Shown here piece after piece: positions 62,015 through 64,000 of a stretch of 64,000 nucleotides of DNA. The position numbers and the translations under genes were made by a program. Within the stretch, counting starts at the first letter, position 1. Each line of letters begins with the position of its first letter. The notes under the pieces are model-generated. The model had not been told where the DNA came from. It was given only the letters and a program-made list of their open reading frames with translations, and ran no database searches. The stretch comes from Icerya purchasi (lineage: Eukaryota; Arthropoda; Insecta; Hemiptera; Monophlebidae). The DNA is taken from contig CM077115.1 in NCBI GenBank assembly GCA_039619475.1, forward strand, positions 310,448,734 to 310,512,733. Direction: 5' to 3'.

Positions 62015-62879
62015 TTTTGTGTGAATTTTTGACGCGTATAAAAGACAAAATTTAAAAATATACTTAACTTTTGATGTTGGAAAAAATGATTTTTTTTTAT
62101 GTACTTCCGAATAAAATCGATTTGTGGAAGGCTATTTAAAAAGTAAATCATTTGGACATGAAACAGTTACCTGGCGTATATTTCACCGCTGATGCATGCA
62201 AATGAATTTCCTGTCTTCTACCCTTTCTGTAAGGGCAAATAAAATACGCGCGAGATATTGTTTAAAAAGGAAAGTTGTTATTTTTTAAAATTCTTAAGAT
62301 CGCTTTAAATTGCCGGATCAATCATATGTAAAAAATATGTATAAACTCGTCTCTATCGTCGAAGAAAAATTTGAAATTCTTCGATTATTTTTTTTTTTCA
62401 AAAATTTTTCCGCCCCGTTAAATCCAAATTTCTTTCGGAGCTTTCTAAATTAATAAATAACACACCCGACAGACAGTTCGTAAAAGTTTTCGATGCAAAT
62501 GAAAAAAATTGCCTTACTGAAGAACTCATATATTTTGTAACAAACTAGTGTGGAGCTATTTAAAGTAACATCGTTGAAGATATTATTTAGCGATAAAAAA
62601 AAGTTACCATGTCAGACTAGCTGGCGGTGAAGTGTCCTCCGAAAGCAATATAGATCTGTTAAAATATATTTCTAAAAAAATCATAATAAAAATTTACCGA
62701 CCAATAATTAATAAAGCGCTATAATTTAATTCAAAGTCGGTGTTGTATTTAGAGCGGCAGGTACGTGGCGTTAGCTGATTATTGTGCTACTGGTCAAAAT
62801 GAAGTTTCGATGAAAGAAGGTGAACCGTTGGAATTATTAAAAATCGGAGGAACTGGATGGTGGTATATAAAATTATTAA
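10703..62879 (+). CDS. MCF2L: Rho guanine nucleotide exchange factor DBS/MCF2L-like, 19 exons, 3' end outside window
   Basis: The product is a Dbl-family exchange factor that loads GTP on Rho-type GTPases (vertebrate DBS acts on Cdc42 and RhoA) at membranes. Nineteen exons joined in phase give about 985 residues. A Sec14/CRAL-TRIO lipid-binding domain spans about 22-170 (FVLIVDRRNDKWTSVRHILF). Spectrin-like helices span about 180-515. A DH domain spans about 560-745 (LLETEKDYVSDI; MLKPVQRITKYQLLLK, the conserved helix 5/6 core). A PH domain spans about 760-880 (RYIFLYRKAIIFCKK; GLTETVKGDIKKFEVW). A Ser/Asp-rich linker spans 892-943, and an SH3 domain begins at about 946 (ALADYCATGQNE, GEPLELL, GWW). 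This order matches vertebrate MCF2L. The start ATG is the first in-frame methionine ahead of the Sec14 domain. The rest of the SH3 and the stop lie past 64000. The coding frame has no disruption. Confidence 0.95.
10803..12200 (+). other. intron 1, first part: no feature seen
   Basis: AT-rich intron. The minus-strand 64-codon frame at 11335-11529 has no recognisable domain. Confidence 0.4.
12208..12480 (+). repeat. tRNA-derived SINE, family A, copy 1
   Basis: An RNA polymerase III A-box-like TAGCCTAGTGG (12215-12225) and B-box-like TATCGAGACC (12263-12272) sit 37 bp apart, as in tRNA genes. A body follows that is shared with the copy at 17130-17333 (CCGAATCGCTCCCA, ACCAGAGAAATNTGGGAAAG, ATTAGTGCCGT, AAGGGTATGGGACT). 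It ends in a TTACTTTACT tail. Confidence 0.75.
12481..13678 (+). other. intron 1, second part: no feature seen
   Basis: AT-rich, with several A and T homopolymers. No coding or repeat signature recognised. Confidence 0.35.
13679..13793 (+). CDS. MCF2L: DBS-like exon 2
   Basis: Sec14 domain part: GRSKEGHLLVTFPDN through LLLYVTSVPP. Acceptor TTAACAG, donor GTAAGT; enters and leaves in agreement with its neighbours' phases. Confidence 0.92.
14610..15035 (+). repeat. dispersed repeat, copy 1
   Basis: This stretch is similar throughout to 34267-34665 on the same strand. Shared blocks include CTCCAGAGT-GAGT, TTTTTAGAGT, GACTCTA, GAAAACATTC, ACTGTTTTAGGCA and TTGTTTATTTTGGT. I do not recognise the family. 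It has no convincing ORF. Confidence 0.6.
15530..16499 (-). pseudogene. broken ORF of mobile-element type, family not identified
   Basis: On the minus strand one frame runs from 16201 to 15530 (about 223 codons) interrupted only by an in-frame TAA at 15898-15896. Upstream bases up to an ATG near 16488 appear to belong to it but are broken by stops. Visible features are a CC-x2-KC motif near the start, a RRKKYSKRA basic patch, GAYICRKMFCFIYKIRIKRY, and LPGRMPNFRDHKMMKLP. I have an impression of a repetitive arthropod protein family with a Cys-rich N-terminus, but cannot name the transposon class. A hAT-like CAGGGGCGGAG at 15370 might be an element end. Confidence 0.45.
16866..17101 (+). mobile_element. 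hairpin-bearing MITE, copy 1
   Basis: TTACAACGTAATTCT (16869-16883) and AGAATTACGTTGTAA (16985-16999) are perfect 15-bp inverted repeats. The following 100 bp, including a GC-rich stem-loop AAGGGGC-GGA-GCCCCTT, is shared in reverse orientation with the copy at 26569-26950. The left flank is a TA array from about 16807. The superfamily is unknown; no ORF. Confidence 0.65.
17130..17333 (+). repeat. SINE family A, copy 2 (5'-truncated)
   Basis: Body and tail are similar to 12280-12480, ending AAGGGTATGGGACTCACTTTACTTA. The tRNA-like head with the A box is missing. Confidence 0.7.
17334..18430 (+). other. intron 2 stretch, no feature seen
   Basis: AT-rich intronic sequence, nothing recognised. 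Confidence 0.35.
18437..18850 (+). mobile_element. LINE reverse transcriptase fragment, 5' part of an interrupted element
   Basis: Translating across frames gives a Jockey/I-group reverse transcriptase: STIQRVHRVVQKIECNLEEK, a block that reads as SLDISQAFDKVWH with a frameshift, then LGPMLYLIYTADLPVPDENL and the catalytic TFADDTVILCG-like box (read as FADITVILCG, so the second catalytic Asp is changed to Ile). It then reaches NASRNL. Several frameshifts make it non-functional. The element continues at 21440 beyond an inserted Mutator-like transposon. Confidence 0.85.
18851..21421 (-). mobile_element. Mutator-like (MULE) transposon inserted in a LINE
   Basis: About 2.6 kb, containing the broken transposase at 19490-21254 and lying between two halves of one LINE. 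Ends are inferred from where LINE similarity stops and resumes. The left end GGTTTTAGAGGCC and the reverse complement of the right end, AGTTTACAGGCCC, resemble each other weakly. I could not confirm the usual 9-bp target duplication. Confidence 0.6.
19490..21254 (-). pseudogene. Mutator-like transposase, multiply broken
   Basis: The order, read leftwards, is as follows. A basic MPKKVTRQNRQKGG N-terminus with a K/R-rich patch comes first. A CxxC zinc motif follows (CVNCDGKMS...CEKCKEPW). Then come GDGTWKKRG, YYSGKVFDVFVKS with a CHQC pair, GDGDSKTYSGVINAEPYGED, KKECIGHVQKRMGTRLREL, KLTVYYGLAIRRNHD, the CPSGEDSWCEWQKA box and a C-terminal STFNEG-like stretch. These blocks belong to the arthropod Mutator-like transposase family; GDGDSKT likely contains a catalytic Asp. 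One in-frame TGA (about 21050) and frameshifts near 20590, 20325, 20110, 19800 and 19735 inactivate it. Confidence 0.85.
21440..22799 (+). mobile_element. LINE 3' part: RT thumb, RNase H, C-terminal finger region, A-rich tail
   Basis: It resumes at SVYILTKT. It then shows SLYKSITRSKFDYCSFLYAC (RT thumb), a decayed RNase H domain (DDVGASFILL; SDSMITLQVI; LLWVHSYSGIFGNEAA matching the family's W-P-H-G--GNE-AD box), and a C-terminal DADYVFFKCSSLSAERSAFY segment. It ends in an AATAATAATAAT plus A11 tail at 22770-22797. The gap relative to 18850 is only about 20 codons, so this is the same copy. Domain order indicates a Jockey/I-group LINE with RNase H. Frameshifts are frequent. Confidence 0.82.
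23050..23140 (+). CDS. MCF2L: DBS-like exon 3
   Basis: Sec14 core: SGDTDNGFVLIVDRRNDKW to ILFKFA. Acceptor ATTAG, donor GTAAGT. Confidence 0.92.
23141..26560 (+). other. intron 3, first part: no feature seen
   Basis: About 3.4 kb of AT-rich sequence. The plus-strand frames at 24940-25328 have no family signature. Confidence 0.35.
26569..26950 (-). mobile_element. hairpin-bearing MITE, copy 2, with internal minisatellite
   Basis: Inverted ends TTACAACGTAATTCT (26670-26684) and AGAATTACGTTGTAA (26932-26946) bound an inner block. It contains four diverged copies of a unit like GTTACATAAAATTGGGACAT plus a T run; copy 1 at 16866 has one. Left of this is the shared 100-bp flank with two stem-loops, GGCCATTTTGGCC and AAGGGGC-TGT-GCCCCT. 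It sits in a TA-rich context on both sides. Confidence 0.65.
26951..28192 (+). other. intron 3 stretch: possible repeat remnant, no gene
   Basis: GGCTTGCGGCTTCACCCGC at 26962 resembles the head of the dispersed repeat at 6095. The rest is AT-rich. Minus-strand frames at 27712-28133 have no recognisable domain. Confidence 0.35.
28201..30310 (+). mobile_element. hAT transposon, 3'-truncated
   Basis: The left terminus CAGCGGTTCCCAAAGTGG is a typical hAT end of the Charlie/ZBED group. The transposase fragments at 28989-30310 follow in the same orientation. The expected inverted right end (ending ACCGCTG) and a matching copy of the preceding 8-mer CTCTAGAC are not found downstream, so the 3' part is missing. 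Confidence 0.8.
28989..30310 (+). pseudogene. BED zinc-finger hAT transposase (ZBED5/SCAND3-like), broken
   Basis: Segments in order are: KKRKYNESYLSFGF (N-terminal motif before the BED finger), SVKLKRHVDTS, IARSGKPYTIAENLIKPC, NNTVSDRIRKIFDHIEDE, a DEST-like ESTVVAGLSILIVF block, DVCSDGATAMVGKIKGTVSR (conserved DGA-AM-GK), HCILHRHALVMKKI, and LYTEVRWLSIGKVLVRLYEL (conserved T-VRWLS-G-VL). These are hallmarks of ZBED5-type transposases. The CLICK half of the BED finger is present only in another frame. Stops or frameshifts occur near 29420, 29540, 29640 and 29930. The C-terminal dimerisation region is lost after 30310. Confidence 0.85.
30311..31717 (+). other. intron 3, last part: no feature seen
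   Basis: AT-rich intronic sequence up to the exon 4 acceptor, with a T15 tract around 31578-31592. Confidence 0.35.
31718..31831 (+). CDS. MCF2L: DBS-like exon 4
   Basis: Sec14 domain: EFFPGLINVVYVLRSSSFFQ to EDFKFK. Acceptor TTTACAG, donor GTACAT. An apparent ATG-led frame in this region is only exon plus intron read-through. Confidence 0.92.
31832..32916 (+). other. intron 4: no feature seen
   Basis: AT-rich. Only a G9 run at 32809-32817 stands out. Confidence 0.35.
32917..33033 (+). CDS. MCF2L: DBS-like exon 5
   Basis: End of the Sec14 domain: VVICNDVNELHQFIERSQLT to DWIQQRI, including the conserved S-QLT-DL-G-L-YCH--W signature of DBS proteins. Donor GTAAGT. Confidence 0.92.
33034..33378 (+). 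other. intron 5: no feature seen
   Basis: A short AT-rich intron; nothing recognised. Confidence 0.4.
33379..33641 (+). CDS. MCF2L: DBS-like exon 6
   Basis: First helical segment after Sec14: SLEHFSTQTRAVSRSLENLA to INVAAVE plus two bases of an Arg codon completed by exon 7. It contains the TAEEA..LL..H helix of the family. Confidence 0.93.
34267..34665 (+). repeat. dispersed repeat, copy 2
   Basis: Same-strand relative of 14610-15035; shared blocks are listed there. The GC-richer 33870-34140 just upstream may be part of the same insertion but has no counterpart at the other copy. Confidence 0.6.
34666..35705 (+). other. intron 6 stretch: no feature seen
   Basis: AT-rich; nothing recognised. 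Confidence 0.35.
35708..36450 (-). mobile_element. LINE 3' end with reverse transcriptase C-terminus
   Basis: Read leftwards the protein shows KKKTKVMIIDNNSQAQNPQR, FIYLGTLITKDGRSTEEIKR, LVFFVFLYASECWTLKKSD, the DAFEMHCWRRMLRVPWTAKK box, a QRRIANFF-HI-RR block, then MTGMVEGHRKRGRPPTRYID and REMIDRAIDRTSWR. This is the C-terminus of an endonuclease/reverse-transcriptase LINE abundant in animals (RTE/CR1-like; clade not certain). It passes through one frameshift between about 36000 and 35940. The 3' end carries a GATGATGATGATGATAG tail at 35708-35724. It is 5'-truncated near 36450, as LINE copies usually are. Confidence 0.85.
36451..38645 (+). other. intron 6, last part: no feature seen
   Basis: AT-rich; nothing recognised before the exon 7 acceptor. 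Confidence 0.35.
38646..38766 (+). CDS. MCF2L: DBS-like exon 7
   Basis: Spectrin-like helix: SLLDLEATETVFDKFWEHHI to DFRIIQ, ending at GTATGT in phase 0. Confidence 0.92.
38767..39495 (+). other. intron 7: no feature seen
   Basis: An ATG frame at 38901-39164 is open for 87 codons, but it has no acceptor/donor pair consistent with the gene's phase and no homology to the DBS family. I treat it as fortuitous. Confidence 0.4.
39496..39609 (+). CDS. MCF2L: DBS-like exon 8
   Basis: Spectrin-like helix: VKLDDYLKASVDMNEIGESV to SFHSACQ. The acceptor is TTTTTGAAG rather than CAG. Donor GTAAAT. Confidence 0.92.
39610..41509 (+). other. intron 8: no feature seen
   Basis: 1.9 kb of AT-rich sequence; nothing recognised. 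Confidence 0.35.
41510..41707 (+). CDS. MCF2L: DBS-like exon 9
   Basis: Coiled, charged segment: VEIDKSEELMKRGRELLNTN to LQVRIEK, including the family run SLDSIEPKCDELRRIN. Donor GTACTT. Confidence 0.92.
41708..42885 (+). other. intron 9: no feature seen
   Basis: AT-rich; nothing recognised. Confidence 0.35.
42886..43095 (+). CDS. MCF2L: DBS-like exon 10
   Basis: ANKWCAQGVELLGSQNIEKC to PLVTQ, a spectrin-like helix with the W-C-G..LL pattern of DBS proteins. Acceptor with a 14-T tract and TCCAG; donor GTATTA. Confidence 0.93.
43184..43220. repeat. (TA)n microsatellite
   Basis: An almost pure TA array in intron 10. Confidence 0.9.
43791..45088 (-). mobile_element. mariner-like transposon, full length but inactive
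   Basis: The left end GGGCCATTCAGAAATAATGC and the reverse complement of the right end, GGTGGTCATTCAGAAATAAC, share CATTCAGAAATAA, AGAAATAAYGCTCT being inverted at the two ends. TA dinucleotides flank both sides (43789-43790 and 45089-45090). At about 1.3 kb it has the size of a complete Tc1/mariner element. The coding sequence runs leftwards with stops and frameshifts: DIWFSDETHFWLNG carries the first catalytic Asp, TVWVALRLIGPYLLEG and the SPDLNPYDYFLW box the third. The second Asp region is degraded. Confidence 0.88.
43910..44900 (-). pseudogene. mariner-like transposase pseudogene
   Basis: Recognisable blocks across frames, in coding order: WFSDETHFWLNGLVNKQN, IGPYLLEGTVIKDSYVV, LEEFFLPQL, the SAGWSYSPDLNPYDYFLW run, FLKDRVYxNKPTNSLELKWA and RLKHVVEVGGSHLKNR. 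They identify the IS630/Tc1-mariner superfamily. There are multiple stops, and the second catalytic Asp is unrecognisable. An apparent 74-codon plus-strand frame here is an antisense shadow. Confidence 0.8.
45863..46066 (+). CDS. MCF2L: DBS-like exon 11
   Basis: End of the spectrin-like region (VLQRIEDLRVMCDKRITNLR) followed by a disordered Pro/Ser/Asn-rich linker and an acidic GEEEEDRFQS tail just before the DH domain. Donor GTGAGT. Confidence 0.92.
46067..47161 (+). other. intron 11, first part: no gene recognised
   Basis: A minus-strand frame at 46288-46536 and a plus-strand frame at 46833-47114 are open but have no family signature. The 46270-46680 block is less AT-rich than its surroundings and could be part of an unrecognised insertion. 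Confidence 0.35.
47162..48725. mobile_element. element with long inverted repeats, left arm interrupted by a SINE
   Basis: The left arm (47162-47896) without its SINE is about 303 bp. It matches the reverse complement of the right arm (48432-48725, 294 bp) over its whole length. Examples are TTTTTAATGATNTCAAATTA at the outer edge, CTAACTAAACTGTGT in the middle, and CGTTGAATTAAAAATNGGAA with TAGTCTGAGAAAAAT at the inner edge. The spacer is 535 bp. There is no transposase. It resembles a foldback or long-TIR MITE, but target duplications are not evident. Confidence 0.75.
47263..47681 (-). repeat. tRNA-derived SINE, family B, with target site duplication
   Basis: On the minus strand the head has an A-box-like TGGCCTAGTTGC and a B-box-like AGTCTCAATCCC. 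The tail ends with CCCAGCAG..GATATGGGCATATCG. The 12-mers CCTTGTGCATCA (47251-47262) and CCTTGTGTATCA (47682-47693) flank it. The other arm of the surrounding inverted repeat has a single uninterrupted version of this site, confirming the insertion boundaries. Confidence 0.85.
48726..49234 (+). other. intron 11, last part: no feature seen
   Basis: AT-rich; nothing recognised. Confidence 0.35.
49235..49351 (+). CDS. MCF2L: DBS-like exon 12 (start of DH domain)
   Basis: It encodes RRDHILKELLETEKDYVSDI, the conserved first helix (CR1) of a Dbl-homology domain, preceded by VNGELTNGYVCVQT. Donor GTAATT. Confidence 0.93.
49560..50520 (-). mobile_element. LINE ORF2 fragment, endonuclease-RT linker to RT start
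   Basis: Reading leftwards across frames: VNPRTGGVQPTHFIEAIREA, YSLEIRQLVKKKRTVRRI, NTRKPEDKTIFNRVSNKPNK, EKQESFSDY-like, then KPAEEFKSYISLLPVTSKLF, EKLLHKRI, ATIDQIHRVTSLIEKASEKK and TVFLEIA. This is the region preceding and entering the reverse transcriptase of a Jockey-group LINE. Stops and frameshifts abound. A TA microsatellite (49877-49900) interrupts it. It stops before the catalytic FADD box. Confidence 0.8.
49877..49900. repeat. (AT)n microsatellite
   Basis: A pure AT array inside the LINE fragment of intron 12. Confidence 0.9.
50521..51156 (+). other. intron 12, last part: no feature seen
   Basis: Somewhat less AT-rich than most introns; nothing recognised. Confidence 0.35.
51157..51342 (+). 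CDS. MCF2L: DBS-like exon 13 (DH domain)
   Basis: GYKDMMYDEEMRKLVPNDLV to SLFQQH. The ILFCNLDDLYSFHSGIFLP run is the DH-domain helix preceding CR2. Donor GTAAGG. Confidence 0.93.
51470..51560. repeat. (ATT)n microsatellite next to a splice acceptor
   Basis: About 30 ATT units with one interruption, in the 239-bp intron 13, ending 21 bp before the exon 14 boundary. It occupies the place where the branch site and polypyrimidine tract would be. Confidence 0.95.
51582..51773 (+). CDS. MCF2L: DBS-like exon 14 (DH catalytic core)
   Basis: KDKLLELYSYYCQNLSSSEK to QLLLK, with MLKPVQRITKYQLLLK, the diagnostic DH helix that contacts the GTPase. The exon begins 21 bp after a long ATT microsatellite. 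Confidence 0.95.
51774..53312 (+). other. intron 14: no feature seen
   Basis: AT-rich. The hydrophobic plus-strand frame at 53025-53282 is intron sequence with no family signature. Confidence 0.35.
53313..53438 (+). CDS. MCF2L: DBS-like exon 15 (end of DH domain)
   Basis: DLIKNIDDEKCVAKLNQALD to ISIIGLK, the last DH helix leading to PH. Acceptor TTGTAG, donor GTTTGT. Confidence 0.92.
53439..54112 (+). other. intron 15: TTTTA-rich tract only
   Basis: A T-run followed by repeated TTTTATTTA units at 53949-54000 is the only structure seen. Confidence 0.4.
54113..54310 (+). CDS. MCF2L: DBS-like exon 16 (PH domain, first half)
   Basis: CDLSEQGNLLLQGLFSVWIE to QFKGMLK. LKPMRRYIFLYRKAIIFCKK forms PH beta strands. 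Donor GTAAGT. Confidence 0.93.
54311..56740 (+). other. intron 16, first part: no gene recognised
   Basis: AT-rich sequence with short open frames (e.g. 54972-55199, 56039-56368, 56505-56696) lacking recognisable domains. Around 56330-56700 composition is more even and may be transposon-derived, but I cannot assign it. Confidence 0.35.
57085..57447 (-). pseudogene. DDE-type transposase C-terminal fragment, left copy of inverted pair
   Basis: On the minus strand the loop and left arm encode PLDVFGFWIWKSYVRKFSGD, then after stops LSSPRYEDLFKYSWYKNGYV, DERADKFENPVDFSFGD and, past further breaks, a FEHFYEDYHYC end. The QPLDV..F..WK..R opening and SPRY..LFKY block are known to me from transposase C-termini common in hemipteran genomes. 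The superfamily is uncertain. The nearby right copy is head-to-head with this one. Confidence 0.55.
57312..57678. repeat. 132-136 bp inverted repeat with 99-bp loop
   Basis: 57312-57447 is the near-exact reverse complement of 57547-57678, e.g. TTTAAATAGATCTTCATATC against GATATGAAGATCTATTTAAA. Mismatches are few, mostly small indels. RNA from either strand, including the DBS pre-mRNA, would fold into a long hairpin. Confidence 0.9.
57491..57673 (+). pseudogene. transposase C-terminal fragment, right copy of inverted pair
   Basis: An open frame of 60 codons, with FIRKFSDVILMNCDLNFHIR, NNIIKLQSLVYNQLSSPRYE and DLFK, cut off at 57673. It is the same transposase segment as in the left arm, in opposite orientation, and unlike the left copy it has kept its frame. 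It is truncated at both ends and not a gene. Confidence 0.6.
57679..58350 (+). mobile_element. LINE fragment with RNase H remnant
   Basis: YLITCDSASAVRVIFFPLPD, FLHSIFIDLLWILIHSGIQ and NGC correspond to the RNase H segment of the LINE at 21440-22799 (SDSMITLQVICSPLPD; LYSLHSIQIDLLWVHSYSGI; FGNEAA). The 5' portion up to 58040 is upstream LINE sequence in a degraded state. It is truncated after the GNEAA-equivalent position. Confidence 0.75.
58351..60134 (+). other. intron 16, last part: no gene recognised
   Basis: AT-rich, with a TA array at 59471-59495. The minus-strand 65-codon frame at 59742-59939 has no family signature. Confidence 0.4.
59471..59495. repeat. (AT)n microsatellite
   Basis: A pure AT array after an A10 run. 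Confidence 0.9.
60135..60340 (+). CDS. MCF2L: DBS-like exon 17 (PH domain, second half)
   Basis: MSKIGLTETVKGDIKKFEVW to QYAEKY, including the C-terminal PH helix with its conserved Trp (KEVWVKEIKQVL). The leading ATG follows CACAG and is an internal residue. Ends in phase 2 at GTAAGT. Confidence 0.93.
60341..61133 (+). other. intron 17: no feature seen
   Basis: Contains an A-rich stretch at 60549-60578. The 181-codon frame covering 60805-61350 is mostly intron read-through around exon 18 and is not the coding frame of that exon. Confidence 0.45.
61134..61290 (+). CDS. MCF2L: DBS-like exon 18 (Ser-rich linker)
   Basis: SHKAISLDGISLSTCSSRSN to FASQPIS. Serine- and aspartate-rich, predicted disordered, between PH and SH3. 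Donor GTAAAT; phase 0. Confidence 0.88.
61536..61796 (+). repeat. SINE copy sharing the family B tail
   Basis: From about 61665 to 61796 the sequence matches the tail half of the SINE at 47263-47681 in opposite orientation: ATAAAATGCATCTC, AATTTGCCTGGC, ATCCCGCTAGGGATT, ACCCAGCAGT and GATATGGGCATATCG. The upstream 130 bp does not match that SINE's head. It is either another SINE family with a common tail or a rearranged copy. Confidence 0.7.
61951..62014. repeat. (TTAC)n microsatellite
   Basis: About 12 consecutive TTAC units preceded by TTAT/TTAC variants in intron 18. Confidence 0.95.
62753..62879 (+). CDS. MCF2L: DBS-like exon 19 (SH3 domain, first part)
   Basis: SGRYVALADYCATGQNEVSM to WWYIKLL, showing the SH3 ALxDY, E-L and GWW motifs. 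It ends in phase 1 at GTAAGT, so the rest of the SH3 (the usual G-WVP--Y end) must lie on a later exon outside the window. Confidence 0.9.
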
Positions 62880-64000
62880 GTAAGTTTCACGAGTAATGCT
62901 ATTTTAGTTCTTCCTCGATTTCGAAAAAAAAGTTATTTTATTAATATCAATTAACACACTTATTATTCAGCTTCAATCAGTACGTTGAAAAGTGAGCAGT
63001 GTAATCAATGTAATTGTGGGCTGTTTCAATCAAATTCGTCCAGTGTTCTTTGAATATTATGTTTTTCTCCTTAGTGCATAAAACTATAAAATACCAACAT
63101 GTTTTTTTGGTAGCGACAAACTACATTGTACATATTTTAATGGTGTTCAGTCCGCTTACAGGTATCAGATTTATGAGTTATTGAACATTTTTAATACCTT
63201 GAGATCCTAGTAAGAATAAAATCTCATGGAACCGATTTTTTCATCGTATTACCGAGTATATTTTAAATGGCGCCATCAAAGACTAGAGATTACTTTCCTA
63301 TCCCGTCGTTTTCCTTTTTAAATGCCATCATCCTATTTTCCCTGACTTTCTGTAATATTGTTTGCGTGTGAAATCAGCAAAGTCGCAAACAGAGTGTATA
63401 TTGTCCGAAAGAAAAGTGATATATAATAAGTAATGATTTACTTACTAAGTTAATTTTTCTGTTCGCGTTATAATGTTTCAAGCAAATTTCATTCGGTAAT
63501 AAAACACGGAGCAATCTCTTGGAAAATAAGCGCTCCGGCTAAAGGTTAATTTATATTCGACATTTTTGATGCCATTGGCGTCTTTAAATTTTAACGGACT
63601 GATATACTGACATTGAATACAGTCGCATTTAGTTAAAATATTATCGTCAAAGGTAGCATATACATTATTTATATCCGAACATGTAATAATTTAAGTTTGT
63701 ACATTAACATTACATCAGATTAAGCTAATTAGTCTTAAATTTAATTTAATAGCTGTTTAACTTAATTGCAAATACTTATACATATTTTTACTATTACAAC
63801 TCGTCATTTCGATTTAATAAAGATTTCATTAACTATTAATTTACTGTTATCACTTTTAGTATCATTATTATTATAAATTAAGAGTAATAATATGTATATT
63901 ATCATTATTTTATAATCTTAATTTATTCTTTTGTAAAATAATTATTTTTATTATGTGTACTGTTATTGGTATTTATAGAACTATTAGTTTCTCTTTTACG
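62880..64000 (+). other. intron 19 (partial): no feature seen
   Basis: AT-rich sequence downstream of the SH3 exon. I searched for the missing G-WVP--Y end of the SH3 and found no acceptor-linked match, so the intron continues beyond the window. Confidence 0.5.

Overview
The window is animal nuclear DNA, almost certainly from an insect. It is very AT-rich, coding sequence occurs only as short exons bounded by GT..AG splice sites, introns reach 9 kb, and the introns are full of decayed transposons. The transposon mix (BED-finger hAT, mariner, RNase H-bearing LINEs, arthropod-type Mutator-like element, tRNA-derived SINEs) and the insect-like proteins make a hemipteran my best guess, but I cannot fix the species. 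There are no bacterial genes, operons, rRNA or CRISPR.

Two host genes are present in divergent orientation. On the minus strand at 126-2298 are the first five coding exons of COP9 signalosome subunit 2 (CSN2/alien); the rest of the gene lies off the left edge. On the plus strand, nineteen coding exons from 10703 to 62879 build a Rho-family guanine nucleotide exchange factor of the DBS/MCF2L type. Its order is Sec14/CRAL-TRIO, spectrin-like helices, DH, PH, acidic/serine linker, SH3. I followed the reading phase through all eighteen introns without a break for 2,956 nt (about 985 residues). The last exon(s), completing the SH3 domain, are off the right edge.

The 8.4 kb between the two start codons holds three non-autonomous hAT-type elements, each with terminal inverted repeats and an 8-bp target duplication, plus a degenerate dispersed repeat. 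The DBS introns hold the rest. Intron 1 has a SINE. Intron 2 has a broken ORF of mobile-element type, a hairpin-bearing MITE, a SINE and a LINE split by a Mutator-like transposon. Intron 3 has a second MITE copy and a 3'-truncated BED-finger hAT. Intron 6 has a LINE 3' end and a dispersed repeat. Intron 10 has a mariner. Intron 11 has a long inverted repeat with a SINE in one arm. Intron 12 has a LINE fragment. Intron 16 has a head-to-head transposase pair and another LINE fragment. Intron 18 has a SINE-tail copy.

I found no new multi-gene system. The most informative structures are the nested insertion at 18437-22799, the GCTTAAGC-array hAT element at 8792-9341, the SINE-bearing inverted repeat at 47162-48725, and the transposase hairpin at 57312-57678.
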